Source: Erwinia sp. E_sp_B01_1
GTDB lineage: Bacteria > Pseudomonadota > Gammaproteobacteria > Enterobacterales > Enterobacteriaceae
Assembly (NCBI RefSeq): GCF_036865545.1
Contig: NZ_CP142208.1
Span: forward strand, 3,968,001 to 4,032,000
Direction of reading: 5' to 3'
DNA length: 64,000 bases
The notes beneath the pieces are model-generated. The model did not search any database. It was not told the DNA's origin and saw only the letters and a program-made list of their open reading frames with translations. Shown here piece by piece: positions 29,540 to 37,926 of the stretch; within the stretch, counting starts at the first letter, position 1; the number at the start of each line of letters is the position of its first letter. A program made the position numbers and the translations under genes.

Positions 29540-31690
29540 CTATTCGTTAATCATGTAGCCATACAGACGTTTCACACCCTGCTCATCGGCCTCGGCGTAG
29601 ACTCCCTGTAATTCAGGAGAGAAGCCGGGCAGCAGGTTAAGGCCTTCTTCCAGCGCCAGGAAGTAGCGCTGCACTGCGCCGCCCCAGGCTTCGCCAGGGA
29701 CCACACAGAGAACGCCCGGAGGGTAAGGCAACGCGCCTTCGGCAGCGATGCGCCCTTCAGCCTGAGCAACAGGGACAAGCTCCACGTTGCCGCGAATAAA
29801 TTCGATGTTGGCATCCTGGGCGTTCATCACCACTTTCGGCAGGCTTTCCCGGCGGAACATCGCCTTCTGTAAGTCTTTCACACCATAACTGACATAGAGC
29901 TGATGCATCTCCTGACACAGTCGGCGTAAGGTGTATCCCGCATAGCGCTTTGCATTTTTGCGATAGATAGTCGGCAGCACATCGGAGAGCAACGCATCTT
30001 CTTTGACGTGCTGCTCAAACTGCGCCAGTTTCGCTACCAGATGCGCCATCTTCTCAACGCTCTCTGCTGGCGTCAGCAGGAACAGGATCGAATTGAGATC
30101 GCATTTCTCCGGAACTACCCCATTTTCGCGCAGATAATTAGCCAGGATTGTGGCCGGGATGCCGAAAGAAGCATACTGCCCGCTGGCCGCATCAATGCCC
30201 GGCGTGGTCAGCAGCAGCTTACAGGGATCGATCAGGTACTGATCTTTCTCGTAGCCTTCAAAACCATGCCATGTCGCCCGCGGCGCAAAACTGAAATAAC
30301 GGACATCAGAAGCGATGGTTTCGGTTTTTGCCTCCTGCCAGGGCTTGCCGTCCACCTCATCCGGGATAAAGGGTTTGATCATTTCGCATCTGGCGAGGAT
30401 CGCTTTTCGGGCATCGATCCCTAAGGTGACACACTCATGCCACAGACGGCGCCCCGCTTCTCCCTGATGCATTTTGGCGTTAACGTCCAGCGCGGCAAAC
30501 AAGGGATAGAAAGGACTGGTTGAAGCGTGCAGCATAAAGGCATTGTTCAGCCGCTTATGGCTGCAAAAACGCTGCTGCCCGCGGATATGGTTGTCCTTTT
30601 TATGGATCTGCGAAGTCTGCGAGAAACCAGCCTGCTGCTTATGCACTGACTGGGTGACAAAAATACCGGGATCGTTGGCATTCAGATCCAACAACAGTGG
30701 CGAACAGGCCTCCATCACCGGGATGAATTGTTCGTACCCTACCCACGCTGAGTCAAACAGGATGTAATCACAAAGGTGGCCAATGCTGTCGATCACCTTA
30801 CGGGCGTTATATACGGTGCCATCGTAGGTTCCCAGTTGGATCACCGCCAGGCGGAAAGGCCGTGCTTCATTCGCCCGATCCGGCGCGATCTGTCTGATCT
30901 GCTCGCGCACATACTCTTCATTGAAACAGTGCGCATCAATGCCCCCGATAAAGCCAAAGGGATTGCGGGCCGTTTCCAGCCACACCGGCGTGGCACCAGC
31001 CTGAATCAGCGCGCCGTGGTGGTTAGATTTATGGTTATTGCGATCGAACAACACCAGGTCGCCACGCGTCAGCAACGCATTGGTCACCACTTTGTTTGCG
31101 CTGGAGGTGCCGTTAAGAACGAAGTAGGTTTTATCAGCATTAAAAACTTTGGCCGCGAACTTCTGGGCGTGCTTGGCGGAGCCTTCGTGGATCAGCAGAT
31201 CGCCGAGCTTTACATCCGCATTACACATATCAGCGCGAAACACGTTCTCACCGAAGAAATCATAGAACTGCCGTCCTGCGGGATGCTTTTTAAAAAACGC
31301 GCCGCCCTGATGGCCCGGACAGGCAAAAGTGCTGTTATCCATCGCCACGTATTTGGTCAGCGTGTTGAAAAACGGCGGCAGCAGATCGTTCTGATATTCC
31401 GCAGCAGCGGCTTCAAGTTTGATCGCATCGTCCGCATCGCCGGTCAGCAGGCCGACATTCTCAGGCAGATCCTGCTCATGTTGCTGGCCGGGATAATCCA
31501 GCGAGATAAAGACCGGCAGGTTAAAGCCGGTATGGCGCAGCAGCGCCAGCATGCCGCTACGGGAGTCGGCAACGGAGACGACCACCGCCGCCACATCAGT
31601 AAAATCAGTTTTCTCCAGGGTGACGACTTCGCGTCCGGTCTGGAGGTGGATAGCCACAGTGGTGCTGGCTGCAATTTTCAGTGGTGTCAT
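29540..31690 (-). CDS. speC: Ornithine decarboxylase
   Basis: 716 residues of the fold-type I PLP decarboxylases. It converts ornithine to putrescine. The PLP lysine is in VTQSVHKQQAGFSQTSQIH; STFACPGHQGGAFF, LNGTSSANK and DSAWVGYEQF are family motifs, and the C-terminus PPGVLCVVPGEAWGGAVQRYF is near identical to enterobacterial SpeC. Start ATG 31690 has GAGGA upstream; 21 further open codons are not family-like. With speA and speB in the window, both routes to putrescine are present. A long leader with a candidate 34-codon peptide precedes it. Confidence 0.96.
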   Translation of the reverse strand: MTPLKIAASTTVAIHLQTGREVVTLEKTDFTDVAAVVVSVADSRSGMLALLRHTGFNLPVFISLDYPGQQHEQDLPENVGLLTGDADDAIKLEAAAAEYQNDLLPPFFNTLTKYVAMDNSTFACPGHQGGAFFKKHPAGRQFYDFFGENVFRADMCNADVKLGDLLIHEGSAKHAQKFAAKVFNADKTYFVLNGTSSANKVVTNALLTRGDLVLFDRNNHKSNHHGALIQAGATPVWLETARNPFGFIGGIDAHCFNEEYVREQIRQIAPDRANEARPFRLAVIQLGTYDGTVYNARKVIDSIGHLCDYILFDSAWVGYEQFIPVMEACSPLLLDLNANDPGIFVTQSVHKQQAGFSQTSQIHKKDNHIRGQQRFCSHKRLNNAFMLHASTSPFYPLFAALDVNAKMHQGEAGRRLWHECVTLGIDARKAILARCEMIKPFIPDEVDGKPWQEAKTETIASDVRYFSFAPRATWHGFEGYEKDQYLIDPCKLLLTTPGIDAASGQYASFGIPATILANYLRENGVVPEKCDLNSILFLLTPAESVEKMAHLVAKLAQFEQHVKEDALLSDVLPTIYRKNAKRYAGYTLRRLCQEMHQLYVSYGVKDLQKAMFRRESLPKVVMNAQDANIEFIRGNVELVPVAQAEGRIAAEGALPYPPGVLCVVPGEAWGGAVQRYFLALEEGLNLLPGFSPELQGVYAEADEQGVKRLYGYMINE

Positions 31691-31825
31691 AACACAAATC
31701 CTCAGGCGATAAGGATGAGTGGGTGCCAGTGGCACAGCAATGGGAGACGGCAAAAGCCCTCGCCCGGCGAAAGGTGTCTGATGGATGAACAGCCAGATGG
31801 GAACCAGCTTCGACCGATAGACATC

Positions 31826-31854
31826 AGTAAAATCAGATCGCGTCTGTTTTTACT
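31826..31854 (-). promoter_or_regulatory. Hairpin in the speC leader
   Basis: On the minus strand AGTAAAA-A-CAGA pairs with TCTG-A-TTTTACT around a CGCGA loop (11 bp with one A-A mismatch). It lies between the candidate leader peptide and speC and could be part of an attenuator or a folding switch. Confidence 0.4.
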
Positions 31855-31882
31855 CATGGCCAACAGTAAGCTTATGAAAACC

Positions 31883-31987
31883 TCACCGCACGGGGGGCGT
31901 TTTTTTCAACAGGATGTGACTGGGAGAGAGGCGCATGCACATTTTCAGGCGGGGACAGATGCTGGTAAACAGCAGTGAACCTTTCAT
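31883..31987 (-). CDS. Candidate leader peptide upstream of speC
   Basis: A 34-codon frame, MKGSLLFTSICPRLK to KKTPPVR, lies about 190 bp upstream of speC. It has a strong ribosome site, GAGGA placed 6 nt before ATG 31987. It ends with two adjacent proline codons (CCC CCC) four codons before the stop, a classic ribosome-stalling context. The E. coli speF leader SpeFL is also 34 codons, but I see no sequence likeness, so homology is not claimed. A hairpin at 31826-31854 follows it. Confidence 0.45.
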   Translation of the reverse strand: MKGSLLFTSICPRLKMCMRLSPSHILLKKTPPVR

Positions 31988-32332
31988 GCGGCGTCCTCAA
32001 AGTAAAGGGGATGACGGTGTCCGTCCAAAGTGGGCGCAATGATGACATTTTTTATTTTTCGGTACAAGACGGGATCTGATTTCACGCAAGCGGACACTAA
32101 AATATAAGCAATTGATTTAATTGTATTTGTGAATAAATCCAGCAATAAAAACGGTTAAATTTCTGTTAGTTATGCAATTTCACTGCAAGCCTATTCAGCA
32201 ATAAATAAAATAGTGTAACGAGTGGAAAATTGTCACTTTTCCATCATTTTGATGCAAAAAAGTGCAGTCAGTAGCGATTAAGCCATAAAGCCATTGACGC
32301 CCGGCAGCCAGTACGGTTTAATGCGCCCCGTT
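31988..32332. other. Non-coding region between speC leader and tRNA-Phe
   Basis: AT-rich, especially 32040-32280. It should hold the speC promoter (minus) and the tRNA-Phe promoter (plus). No protein gene is supported. Confidence 0.5.
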
Positions 32333-32408
32333 GCCCGGATAGCTCAGTCGGTAGAGCAGGGGATTGAAAATCCCCGTGTCCTTGGTTCGATTCCGAGTCC
32401 GGGCACCA
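32333..32408 (+). tRNA. pheV: tRNA-Phe (GAA)
   Basis: 76 nt with encoded CCA. The acceptor arms GCCCGGA/TCCGGGC pair, the D arm is AGCTCAGTCGGTAGAGC, the anticodon loop has GAA in GATTGAAAATC, and the T arm is GGTTCGATTCC. The sequence equals E. coli tRNA-Phe as I know it. In E. coli this position (after speC) is pheV, a frequent island integration site; accessory genes follow here too. Confidence 0.98.
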
Positions 32409-32418
32409 CTAATTAAAG

Positions 32419-32442
32419 AACCCAGCCTGTGGCTGGGTTTTT
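32419..32442 (+). terminator. Terminator of tRNA-Phe
   Basis: Stem AACCCAGCC/GGCTGGGTT with loop TGT and a T tail, 10 bp after the CCA end. Confidence 0.9.
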
Positions 32443-32559
32443 GCTTTCTGGGATCGGGCTGATTCTGGTGAGCAAAAAGTATGCCCCCTCCCTCTCGCCC
32501 TCCTGGCATCTTTCATCCAGGTATTGATTCTTGATAGCGTTAAGTTCCCCTGAGCAGAG

Positions 32560-32997
32560 TCACTTCCAGGGATTAACTGCAGTTGAATTAAGATCGATAC
32601 GCGGCATGATGGGCACTTTTCCATCGTAATAAAATGCAGTATTTGAGAAGGAATAGATCTTCCCGTTAAGGCTGACCAGTACATGGTCACCCACAGCCGA
32701 TACTGAAGCACTCCCCGTGTCAGCCTCCAAAAATGGCGCTGCTTTCGCTAACACATGCATTGGATCGGTCAGATGTTGGTTAACGTAGTACCGATACACA
32801 TCAGAATCCGTCGCGCCTGCATCCTGATATTTGGTCACATACAGCCAGACGCTGTCTGATAACTGCCTCTGGCTGAATAAGCGATTGTTCCTGGGGGCAT
32901 TCTCCGAATACCAGAGTACCCCGCCCACAACAACTATAAGTAACAAGACGGCTGTAAGCGCCCGGTGTGACCACTTAATAATGGTGCCGATTGGCAT
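32560..32997 (-). CDS. Probable membrane-anchored immunity protein
   Basis: 145 residues, not recognised as a named family. One transmembrane helix near residues 14-32 (ALTAVLLLIVVVGGVLWY) follows a short basic N-terminus, then a soluble domain of about 110 residues that would face the periplasm. It starts 2 bp after the toxin-domain stop, the usual toxin-immunity order. The anchor suggests protection in the periplasm or at the membrane. Identity as immunity protein is inferred from position only. Confidence 0.5.
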   Translation of the reverse strand: MPIGTIIKWSHRALTAVLLLIVVVGGVLWYSENAPRNNRLFSQRQLSDSVWLYVTKYQDAGATDSDVYRYYVNQHLTDPMHVLAKAAPFLEADTGSASVSAVGDHVLVSLNGKIYSFSNTAFYYDGKVPIMPRIDLNSTAVNPWK

Positions 32998-32999
32998 AA

Positions 33000-33356
33000 T
33001 CAATTCCAAAACCGATCGCGTGGATCATCACCATAAGGCATATCCCAATACCATTGCCCCCAGCGAGGATCCGAAGTACCGGCGCGATTTTGCGCCCAAC
33101 CAGCGCCCCTTAACAAGACTGCCTCAGGGATCCCGGCAACAACACCTGTTGCTCCAAAATTAAAGTTGTCAAAATTTTGATACTGAGGTCCCATTTGCTT
33201 GTAATCCCATGGTCCTTTATTACGAACTTGTTGGTAAAACCAGTAATAAACTGTAGGACTAGCCATATTGCGGGGCAATCCATGGTGGCGGGCTTCATAA
33301 AGGTTTTTCATCAGCAGCGGAAAACCCTGTGGGGGCAAGAGAGGTATAATAGCCAT
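33000..33356 (-). CDS. Orphan polymorphic toxin type 44 domain protein
   Basis: 118 residues. WFYQQVRNKGPWDYKQ, FDNFNFGATG, LLRGAGWAQNRAGTS and PYGDDPRD match the C-terminal 'toxin 44' domain found at the tips of Rhs and other polymorphic toxins. Here it stands alone: no Rhs repeats, PAAR, VgrG or signal peptide are seen. ATG 33356 has AAGGGA upstream. Delivery route and activity are unknown. It sits about 600 bp past tRNA-Phe and its probable immunity gene follows by 2 bp. Confidence 0.65.
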   Translation of the reverse strand: MAIIPLLPPQGFPLLMKNLYEARHHGLPRNMASPTVYYWFYQQVRNKGPWDYKQMGPQYQNFDNFNFGATGVVAGIPEAVLLRGAGWAQNRAGTSDPRWGQWYWDMPYGDDPRDRFWN

Positions 33357-33479
33357 ATAATCCCTTAGTTTAAAAATCCTGCTGGTTATTGAATCACCTT
33401 GCAATCTGAAAGGGTACCCTGAGCAGAGAAGACTATTTGAACCAAATCACATATCTGGCGCAAATTCTGAAAATATTTT

Positions 33480-33520
33480 GTAATCGATTACTTAGCAAAG
33501 GTAATTTTGTAATCGATTAC
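33480..33520. promoter_or_regulatory. Two GTAATCGATTAC operators upstream of the exported TIM-barrel gene
   Basis: GTAATCGATTAC occurs at 33480-33491 and 33509-33520, starts 29 bp apart. Each is a perfect 12-bp palindrome with the central CG step typical of LacI-family operators. The same sequence occurs twice upstream of the MFS operon at 39176 and 39206. The LacI-family gene at 34512 is the obvious candidate regulator. Confidence 0.75.
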
Positions 33521-33542
33521 TTTTAAATTCAGGGAGCACTAA

Positions 33543-34391
33543 ATGCCGTTCAAAAACTTGTTGGGTGCAGGAATACTGGCCGTATCAGCTTTGTCTTCAC
33601 TACCCGGCCATGCAGTCAGCGTAGAAAATGAGATTGCCCTGCAAATGTATACCTTAAGGAACGTGGGTTCACTGGAGGAACAGTTCGCTATGGCGCACAA
33701 AGCGGGGTTCAAAAATGTTGAGCTTGTGGGTGACCAGGGCGTTGATGCCGCACAAATGAAAGCCTCTCTGGCTAAAAATCATCTCAAAGTAACCTCTTCA
33801 CATGTGCAACTCAGTGTACTGGAGAACGATTACCAGAACACAGTAGCGTTCAGCAAAACCATTGATAACGCCACAATTATCGTGCCGTGGATTGAGCCAG
33901 AGGATCGCCCCGACAGCACGCAAAGCTGGATTAAGTACGCTCAGCGTCTGAATGCTTTGGGCGCAAAACTTCATAAGGATGGCATCCAGCTGGCTTATCA
34001 CAATCACAATTTTGAGATGAAAAAGTACGATGGCCTGACGGCTCTTGAAATCCTTCTCGACCATACAAAGCCAGATAACCTTAAGCTGGAAATGGATGCC
34101 GCGTGGGTCTCTCGTGGCGGTCAGGATCCGGTGAAATTTCTCAAAAAATACCCTGGGCGGATTTATGCTCTTCATGCAAAAGACAATGCATCGATTGGCA
34201 TCAGGGACGATGAAATGAACTTTGCGCCTCTGGGAGAAGGGTTACTGGACTGGAAAAGTATCCTGCCTGCGGCTAAAGCCAGTGGCGTGCGCTGGTTTAT
34301 CATCGAACATGACAAGCCGAAAAATCCGTGGAGCATCATCACCACATCGCACAACAACTTGACGGAAGCGCTGGAAAAACTGCCTCATTAA
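33543..34391 (+). CDS. Exported sugar isomerase/epimerase-like TIM-barrel protein
   Basis: 282 residues of the xylose isomerase-like TIM-barrel (AP endonuclease 2) superfamily. It has a clear signal peptide (LLGAGILAVSALSSLPGHA-VS), so it is predicted periplasmic. Probable metal ligands lie in VELVGD, AYHNHNFEM, KLEMDAAWV, YALHAKDN and FIIEHDKP. Family members include YcjR-type 3-keto-glycoside epimerases and lyases. It is preceded by two LacI-type operators and belongs to the same locus as the dehydrogenase and transporter at 35.7-39.2 kb. Substrate unknown. Confidence 0.8.
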   Translation: MPFKNLLGAGILAVSALSSLPGHAVSVENEIALQMYTLRNVGSLEEQFAMAHKAGFKNVELVGDQGVDAAQMKASLAKNHLKVTSSHVQLSVLENDYQNTVAFSKTIDNATIIVPWIEPEDRPDSTQSWIKYAQRLNALGAKLHKDGIQLAYHNHNFEMKKYDGLTALEILLDHTKPDNLKLEMDAAWVSRGGQDPVKFLKKYPGRIYALHAKDNASIGIRDDEMNFAPLGEGLLDWKSILPAAKASGVRWFIIEHDKPKNPWSIITTSHNNLTEALEKLPH

Positions 34392-34511
34392 CTGAAATCA
34401 AAGAGGTGAGTTTTCGACTGGCAGGGCTCCCCATTTCAGGAAAATCGCCCCAGGGCTGGCCCTGTTCATTCAAGCCAGTCCTGGGTGGGTAGTCTTATCT
34501 GTTGGACAATC

Positions 34512-35492
34512 TCAGGCACTGGCCCGCCTGATAAGCTGCCAGTCCAGCATGACCCGTTCTGCGCCTGATGCCGGGCTGTCGATTTTTTGCAGAAGCAGCA
34601 TAAAGGCCTGACGGCCAATATCCCGGGAAGGCTGCGCAAGCGTGGTCAGTGGCGGTGAAGTCATCTCTGCCAGTTCGGTTCCATCGAACCCCACCACCGC
34701 AATATCTTCAGGTACACGGAGACCAGCCTGCTGGATCACCGACATCGCGCCTGCTGCCAGCGTATCGGACACGGCGAAAACAGCATCCGGCTTTTCTTCC
34801 TGCTCCAGTAGCGATGCCATCGCCTGCTTTCCCGCGCTGAAACTTAACTCGCTGGCGTAAGCGATGGCTTGCCAGTTTAGCTGGCCTCGTTCCAGGGCGG
34901 CCTTATAACCCTGTTCACGAAGCTGGGCATATTTGTAGCTCAGATCGTGGTTGATCAACGCGATCCGCTGGCAGCCTTTCTCCGCCAGATACCCCACCAC
35001 CTGCTGTGCGGCTTCAATATCATTGATGCCAACGCAGGAAATCTCCCCCTCGTCAGCATATTCTGCACACTGAACCCAGGGCATCTCACCTATCAGGCGG
35101 GCCAGATCCGGCAGTTTACTGAAGGCATCCATAGTAATGATGCCATCCACCATTTTACCTGCCAGCATTTGCAGGCTGGATCGGGAGCGCTCAATATCCG
35201 AGCCGGAGTTGCACAGCAAAATGCGGTAGCCGTTCTTTTCGGCCTGGGCTTCTATTCCTTTAACCACTTCGGCACAAAACGGATTGGAGATATTGGATAC
35301 CAGAACAAGCACCATAGAACTGCGCGAAGTACGGAGCTGACGGGCAAGTAAGTTAGGTTGGTAATTACTTGCTTTGATGGCCTGCAGAACCTTTTCCCGG
35401 TTGGCTTCCTTCACTGAGTCGCTGTTATTCAGCACCCGCGAAACCGTAGCAACTGAGACACCCGCCATTCGGGCGATTTTTTGAATGGACAT
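34512..35492 (-). CDS. LacI family transcriptional regulator
   Basis: 326 residues. The N-terminal helix-turn-helix and hinge helix are MSIQKIARMAGVSVATVSRV, then YQPNLLARQLRT; a periplasmic-binding-protein-like effector domain follows (SNISNPFCAEVVKGIE, VVGFDGTELAE). It sits between the two transcription units that carry the GTAATCGATTAC operators, so it likely represses both and responds to a sugar ligand. It is convergent with the TIM-barrel gene. Confidence 0.9.
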   Translation of the reverse strand: MSIQKIARMAGVSVATVSRVLNNSDSVKEANREKVLQAIKASNYQPNLLARQLRTSRSSMVLVLVSNISNPFCAEVVKGIEAQAEKNGYRILLCNSGSDIERSRSSLQMLAGKMVDGIITMDAFSKLPDLARLIGEMPWVQCAEYADEGEISCVGINDIEAAQQVVGYLAEKGCQRIALINHDLSYKYAQLREQGYKAALERGQLNWQAIAYASELSFSAGKQAMASLLEQEEKPDAVFAVSDTLAAGAMSVIQQAGLRVPEDIAVVGFDGTELAEMTSPPLTTLAQPSRDIGRQAFMLLLQKIDSPASGAERVMLDWQLIRRASA

Positions 35493-35557
35493 GGACAGCG
35501 TTCCTGCAGACGAATTATTGGCCTCAAGGCTACCATAATTTCACCCGACACAATAAG

Positions 35558-35582
35558 TTAGCCCGGCAGTGCGCCGGGCTAA
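35558..35582 (-). terminator. Hairpin ending the dehydrogenase operon
   Basis: Perfect 10-bp stem TTAGCCCGGC/GCCGGGCTAA with loop AGTGC, in the gap between the dehydrogenase stop and the LacI start. On the minus strand it is followed by CTTATTG, a weak tail. Confidence 0.6.
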
Positions 35583-35694
35583 GAGAGAGTCACAGGTCAG
35601 GGCCAGCCAGCTTGCCGGCCATACCTACAAAACGGCCATAAAGTGGGCGCAAAAGCTCGCCACTCTCACCTTAAGATCCGTTACAGAGCAGGCT

Positions 35695-36840
35695 TCAAAC
35701 CCTGATCCAGCGCTGTTGGCGATGGCTCTGGACTATAGCCTCAATTACTGCCATCACCTGAGCACCTTCGTGGAAAGTGGCAAACCCGGCTTCTCCGGGG
35801 GCAGGAGGTGTTCCTTTTGCTACAGCGGCATAGTACTGCTGCATCATATTGCGGAAGGCATCCGGCCAGCCTTCAATATGGCCGCCGGGAAAATGTGCCC
35901 GGTCGGCAATGTCGCTGTTCAGTAAAGCGGGATCGTCAGAGAGGAGCTGATTGGGCTGATGCCGTTTGCCTGTCCAGAGCTGCTGCGGCGTTTCCTGATC
36001 CCAGGCCACAGAAGCCTCGCTGCCGCTGACCTCCAGATTCAGGCGATTTTTGCGCCCTGCCGAAACCTGCGAAACGCTGAAGCTGCCTTTGCTGCCGTCA
36101 TCAAACCGGATCAGGACAAAGCCCATATCTTCGGTCGTCACCTCGCGATCTTCATAAACTGCCTGCTCCTGATGCGCACTGAAGGTAGAGGATCCGCTGA
36201 CGTTGGCTTTGCGCGTGGGCCAGACAATCGACAGATCCGCCATGACCTCGACAATTTTTCGGCCAGTGACAAACTGTATGGTGTCACACCAGTGTGAGCC
36301 AATATCGGCCATTGCCCGCGATGGCCCGCCTTTAGCCGCCTCTACCCGCCAGTTGTAATCTGTCTCTTGCAGCATCCAGTCCTGCAGATAGCTTCCCTGC
36401 GCTGAGAACAGTCGTCCCAGCTCGCCCTGCCTGATCATGCTGGCCGCCTGTTGCACCATAGCAAACTGGCGATAAACAAAGCTGATGCCATGTACTACAC
36501 CGGCCTGTTCGGCCAGTTCCACCAGCTCGTGAGCCTCATCCAGAGTCATACAAAGCGGTTTTTCTGAGAAGAGATGCTTGCCCGCCCGCAGAACCTGACG
36601 GTTGATTTCAGCATGGAGATGATTTGGCGTGCAGTTATGCACAACTTCCAGCCCGGGGTGCTGAAGGAAGGTCGCTACATCGCCGTAGGCGTGCGGCACA
36701 TTAAGCTGTAGCGCTCGTTTCTCAGCGCTGGCCTGGCTGGACTCGCAAAGCGCCACCACCTGGATGTTACCCAGGCGGCGTAAAGCTTCAAGGTGAGCAG
36801 GCCCGATAAAGCCGGTGCCAATAATACCGACCTGGATCAT
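35695..36840 (-). CDS. Gfo/Idh/MocA family oxidoreductase
   Basis: 381 residues. The Rossmann start is VGIIGTGFIGPAHLEAL, NCTPNHLHAE and the conserved LFSEKPLCMTLDEA (EKP with the catalytic Lys) follow, with a C-terminal substrate domain that includes DIGSHWCDTIQFVTG. The family oxidises sugars and polyols with NAD(P), including 3-oxidation of glycosides (ThuB/YcjS types). Its ATG overlaps the preceding gene by 4 bp. It is third in the operon MFS-TIM barrel-dehydrogenase under the LacI operators. Confidence 0.9.
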   Translation of the reverse strand: MIQVGIIGTGFIGPAHLEALRRLGNIQVVALCESSQASAEKRALQLNVPHAYGDVATFLQHPGLEVVHNCTPNHLHAEINRQVLRAGKHLFSEKPLCMTLDEAHELVELAEQAGVVHGISFVYRQFAMVQQAASMIRQGELGRLFSAQGSYLQDWMLQETDYNWRVEAAKGGPSRAMADIGSHWCDTIQFVTGRKIVEVMADLSIVWPTRKANVSGSSTFSAHQEQAVYEDREVTTEDMGFVLIRFDDGSKGSFSVSQVSAGRKNRLNLEVSGSEASVAWDQETPQQLWTGKRHQPNQLLSDDPALLNSDIADRAHFPGGHIEGWPDAFRNMMQQYYAAVAKGTPPAPGEAGFATFHEGAQVMAVIEAIVQSHRQQRWIRV

Positions 36841-37910
36841 TTCATCCTCCCGTTATCCAGCCCAAGCTGCGCACGAACATCAGATGAGGATCCCTGCGCG
36901 GCGAAATCATCAAAAGCGCGTCCGGCCACCGGGATAATGTGGCGTTTTATAAATTCCGCGCCCTCTCGTGCGCCTGCGTCGCTCTCTTTTAAGCAGCATT
37001 CCCACTCCAGAACTGCCCAGCCGCCGTAATCATATTGCGCCAGCTTGCTGAATATCCCTTTGAAATCGATCTGGCCGTCGCCGGGTGACCGGAAACGTCC
37101 GGCGCGGTCGATCCAGCGCTGGTAACCACCATAAACCCCGCTGCGGCCATTCGGCAGATATTCGGCATCCTTAACGTGGAAGGCTTTGATTCGTTGATGG
37201 TAAATGTCGATGTACTGAAGATAATCAATGTGTTGCAGATGGAGATGGCTTGGATCGTACAGCATATTGCAGCGCGGATGGTTGTTCACCAGCGCCAGAA
37301 AACGTTCGAACGTCACCCCGTCATGCAGATCTTCACCAGGGTGGATCTCGTAACAGACATCCACGCCGTGCCGATCAAACTCGTTCAGCACGGGTTCCCA
37401 GCGCCGTGCCAGCTCGGCAAACGCTTCCTCAAACAGAACAGGATTGTGTGGCGGCCACGGATAGAGATAGGGCCAGGCCAGCGAGCCAGAAAAGGTGGCA
37501 TGGGCAGTCAGCCCCAGACTGGCAGAGGCTTTGGCTGCCAGCTTCACCCTGTCGATAGCCCACGCCGTGCGTTTTGCGTTATCGCCTCTGACTTGTTCCG
37601 GGGCAAACCCATCAAAAGCAACATCATGCGCCGGATGGACAGCAATCAACTGCCCCTCCAGATGGGTGGATAATTCGCTGACCGACAGGCCATAACTGGC
37701 CAGCATCCCGCTGACCTCGTCACAATAAGTCTGGCTGTTTGCCGCCAGAGAAAGATCGAATATCGCCTGATGGTTACAGGGGATCTGCAACGCTTTATAT
37801 CCCAGAGAAGATGCCCACTGTGCCAGCCCTTCCAGCGAATTAAAGGGCGCACTCTCACTGATAAACTGCGACAGAAAAATACCAGGTCCTTTTAACGTTT
37901 TCACGTTCAC
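36837..37910 (-). CDS. Sugar phosphate isomerase/epimerase family protein
   Basis: 357 residues, cytoplasmic (no signal peptide), xylose isomerase-like TIM barrel. Probable metal-binding and catalytic residues are in CYEIHPGEDLHDG, MLYDPSHLHLQHIDY, KAFHVKDAEY and AVLEWECC. The large insert around RWIDRAGRFRSPGDGQIDF is typical of the ThuA/IolH-like group acting with Gfo/Idh/MocA dehydrogenases. It overlaps the dehydrogenase start by 4 bp and follows the transporter by 16 bp. Confidence 0.87.
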   Translation of the reverse strand: MNVKTLKGPGIFLSQFISESAPFNSLEGLAQWASSLGYKALQIPCNHQAIFDLSLAANSQTYCDEVSGMLASYGLSVSELSTHLEGQLIAVHPAHDVAFDGFAPEQVRGDNAKRTAWAIDRVKLAAKASASLGLTAHATFSGSLAWPYLYPWPPHNPVLFEEAFAELARRWEPVLNEFDRHGVDVCYEIHPGEDLHDGVTFERFLALVNNHPRCNMLYDPSHLHLQHIDYLQYIDIYHQRIKAFHVKDAEYLPNGRSGVYGGYQRWIDRAGRFRSPGDGQIDFKGIFSKLAQYDYGGWAVLEWECCLKESDAGAREGAEFIKRHIIPVAGRAFDDFAAQGSSSDVRAQLGLDNGRMK

Positions 37911-37926
37911 CTCCGGATAAAGCCTC

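Noticed and set aside
31702..31857. A second small frame (51 codons) in the speC leader
   Set aside because: No ribosome site and its start codon abuts the hairpin at 31826-31854; the 31883-31987 frame is better supported.
30776..31978. A 400-codon open frame on the plus strand across the 5-prime part of speC and its leader
   Set aside because: Antisense to conserved speC; composition and lack of motifs mark it as a shadow.
32409..33000. Direct repeat of the tRNA-Phe 3-prime end as an island attachment site
   Set aside because: No second copy of the tRNA end was seen by eye in the window; no integrase gene is present.
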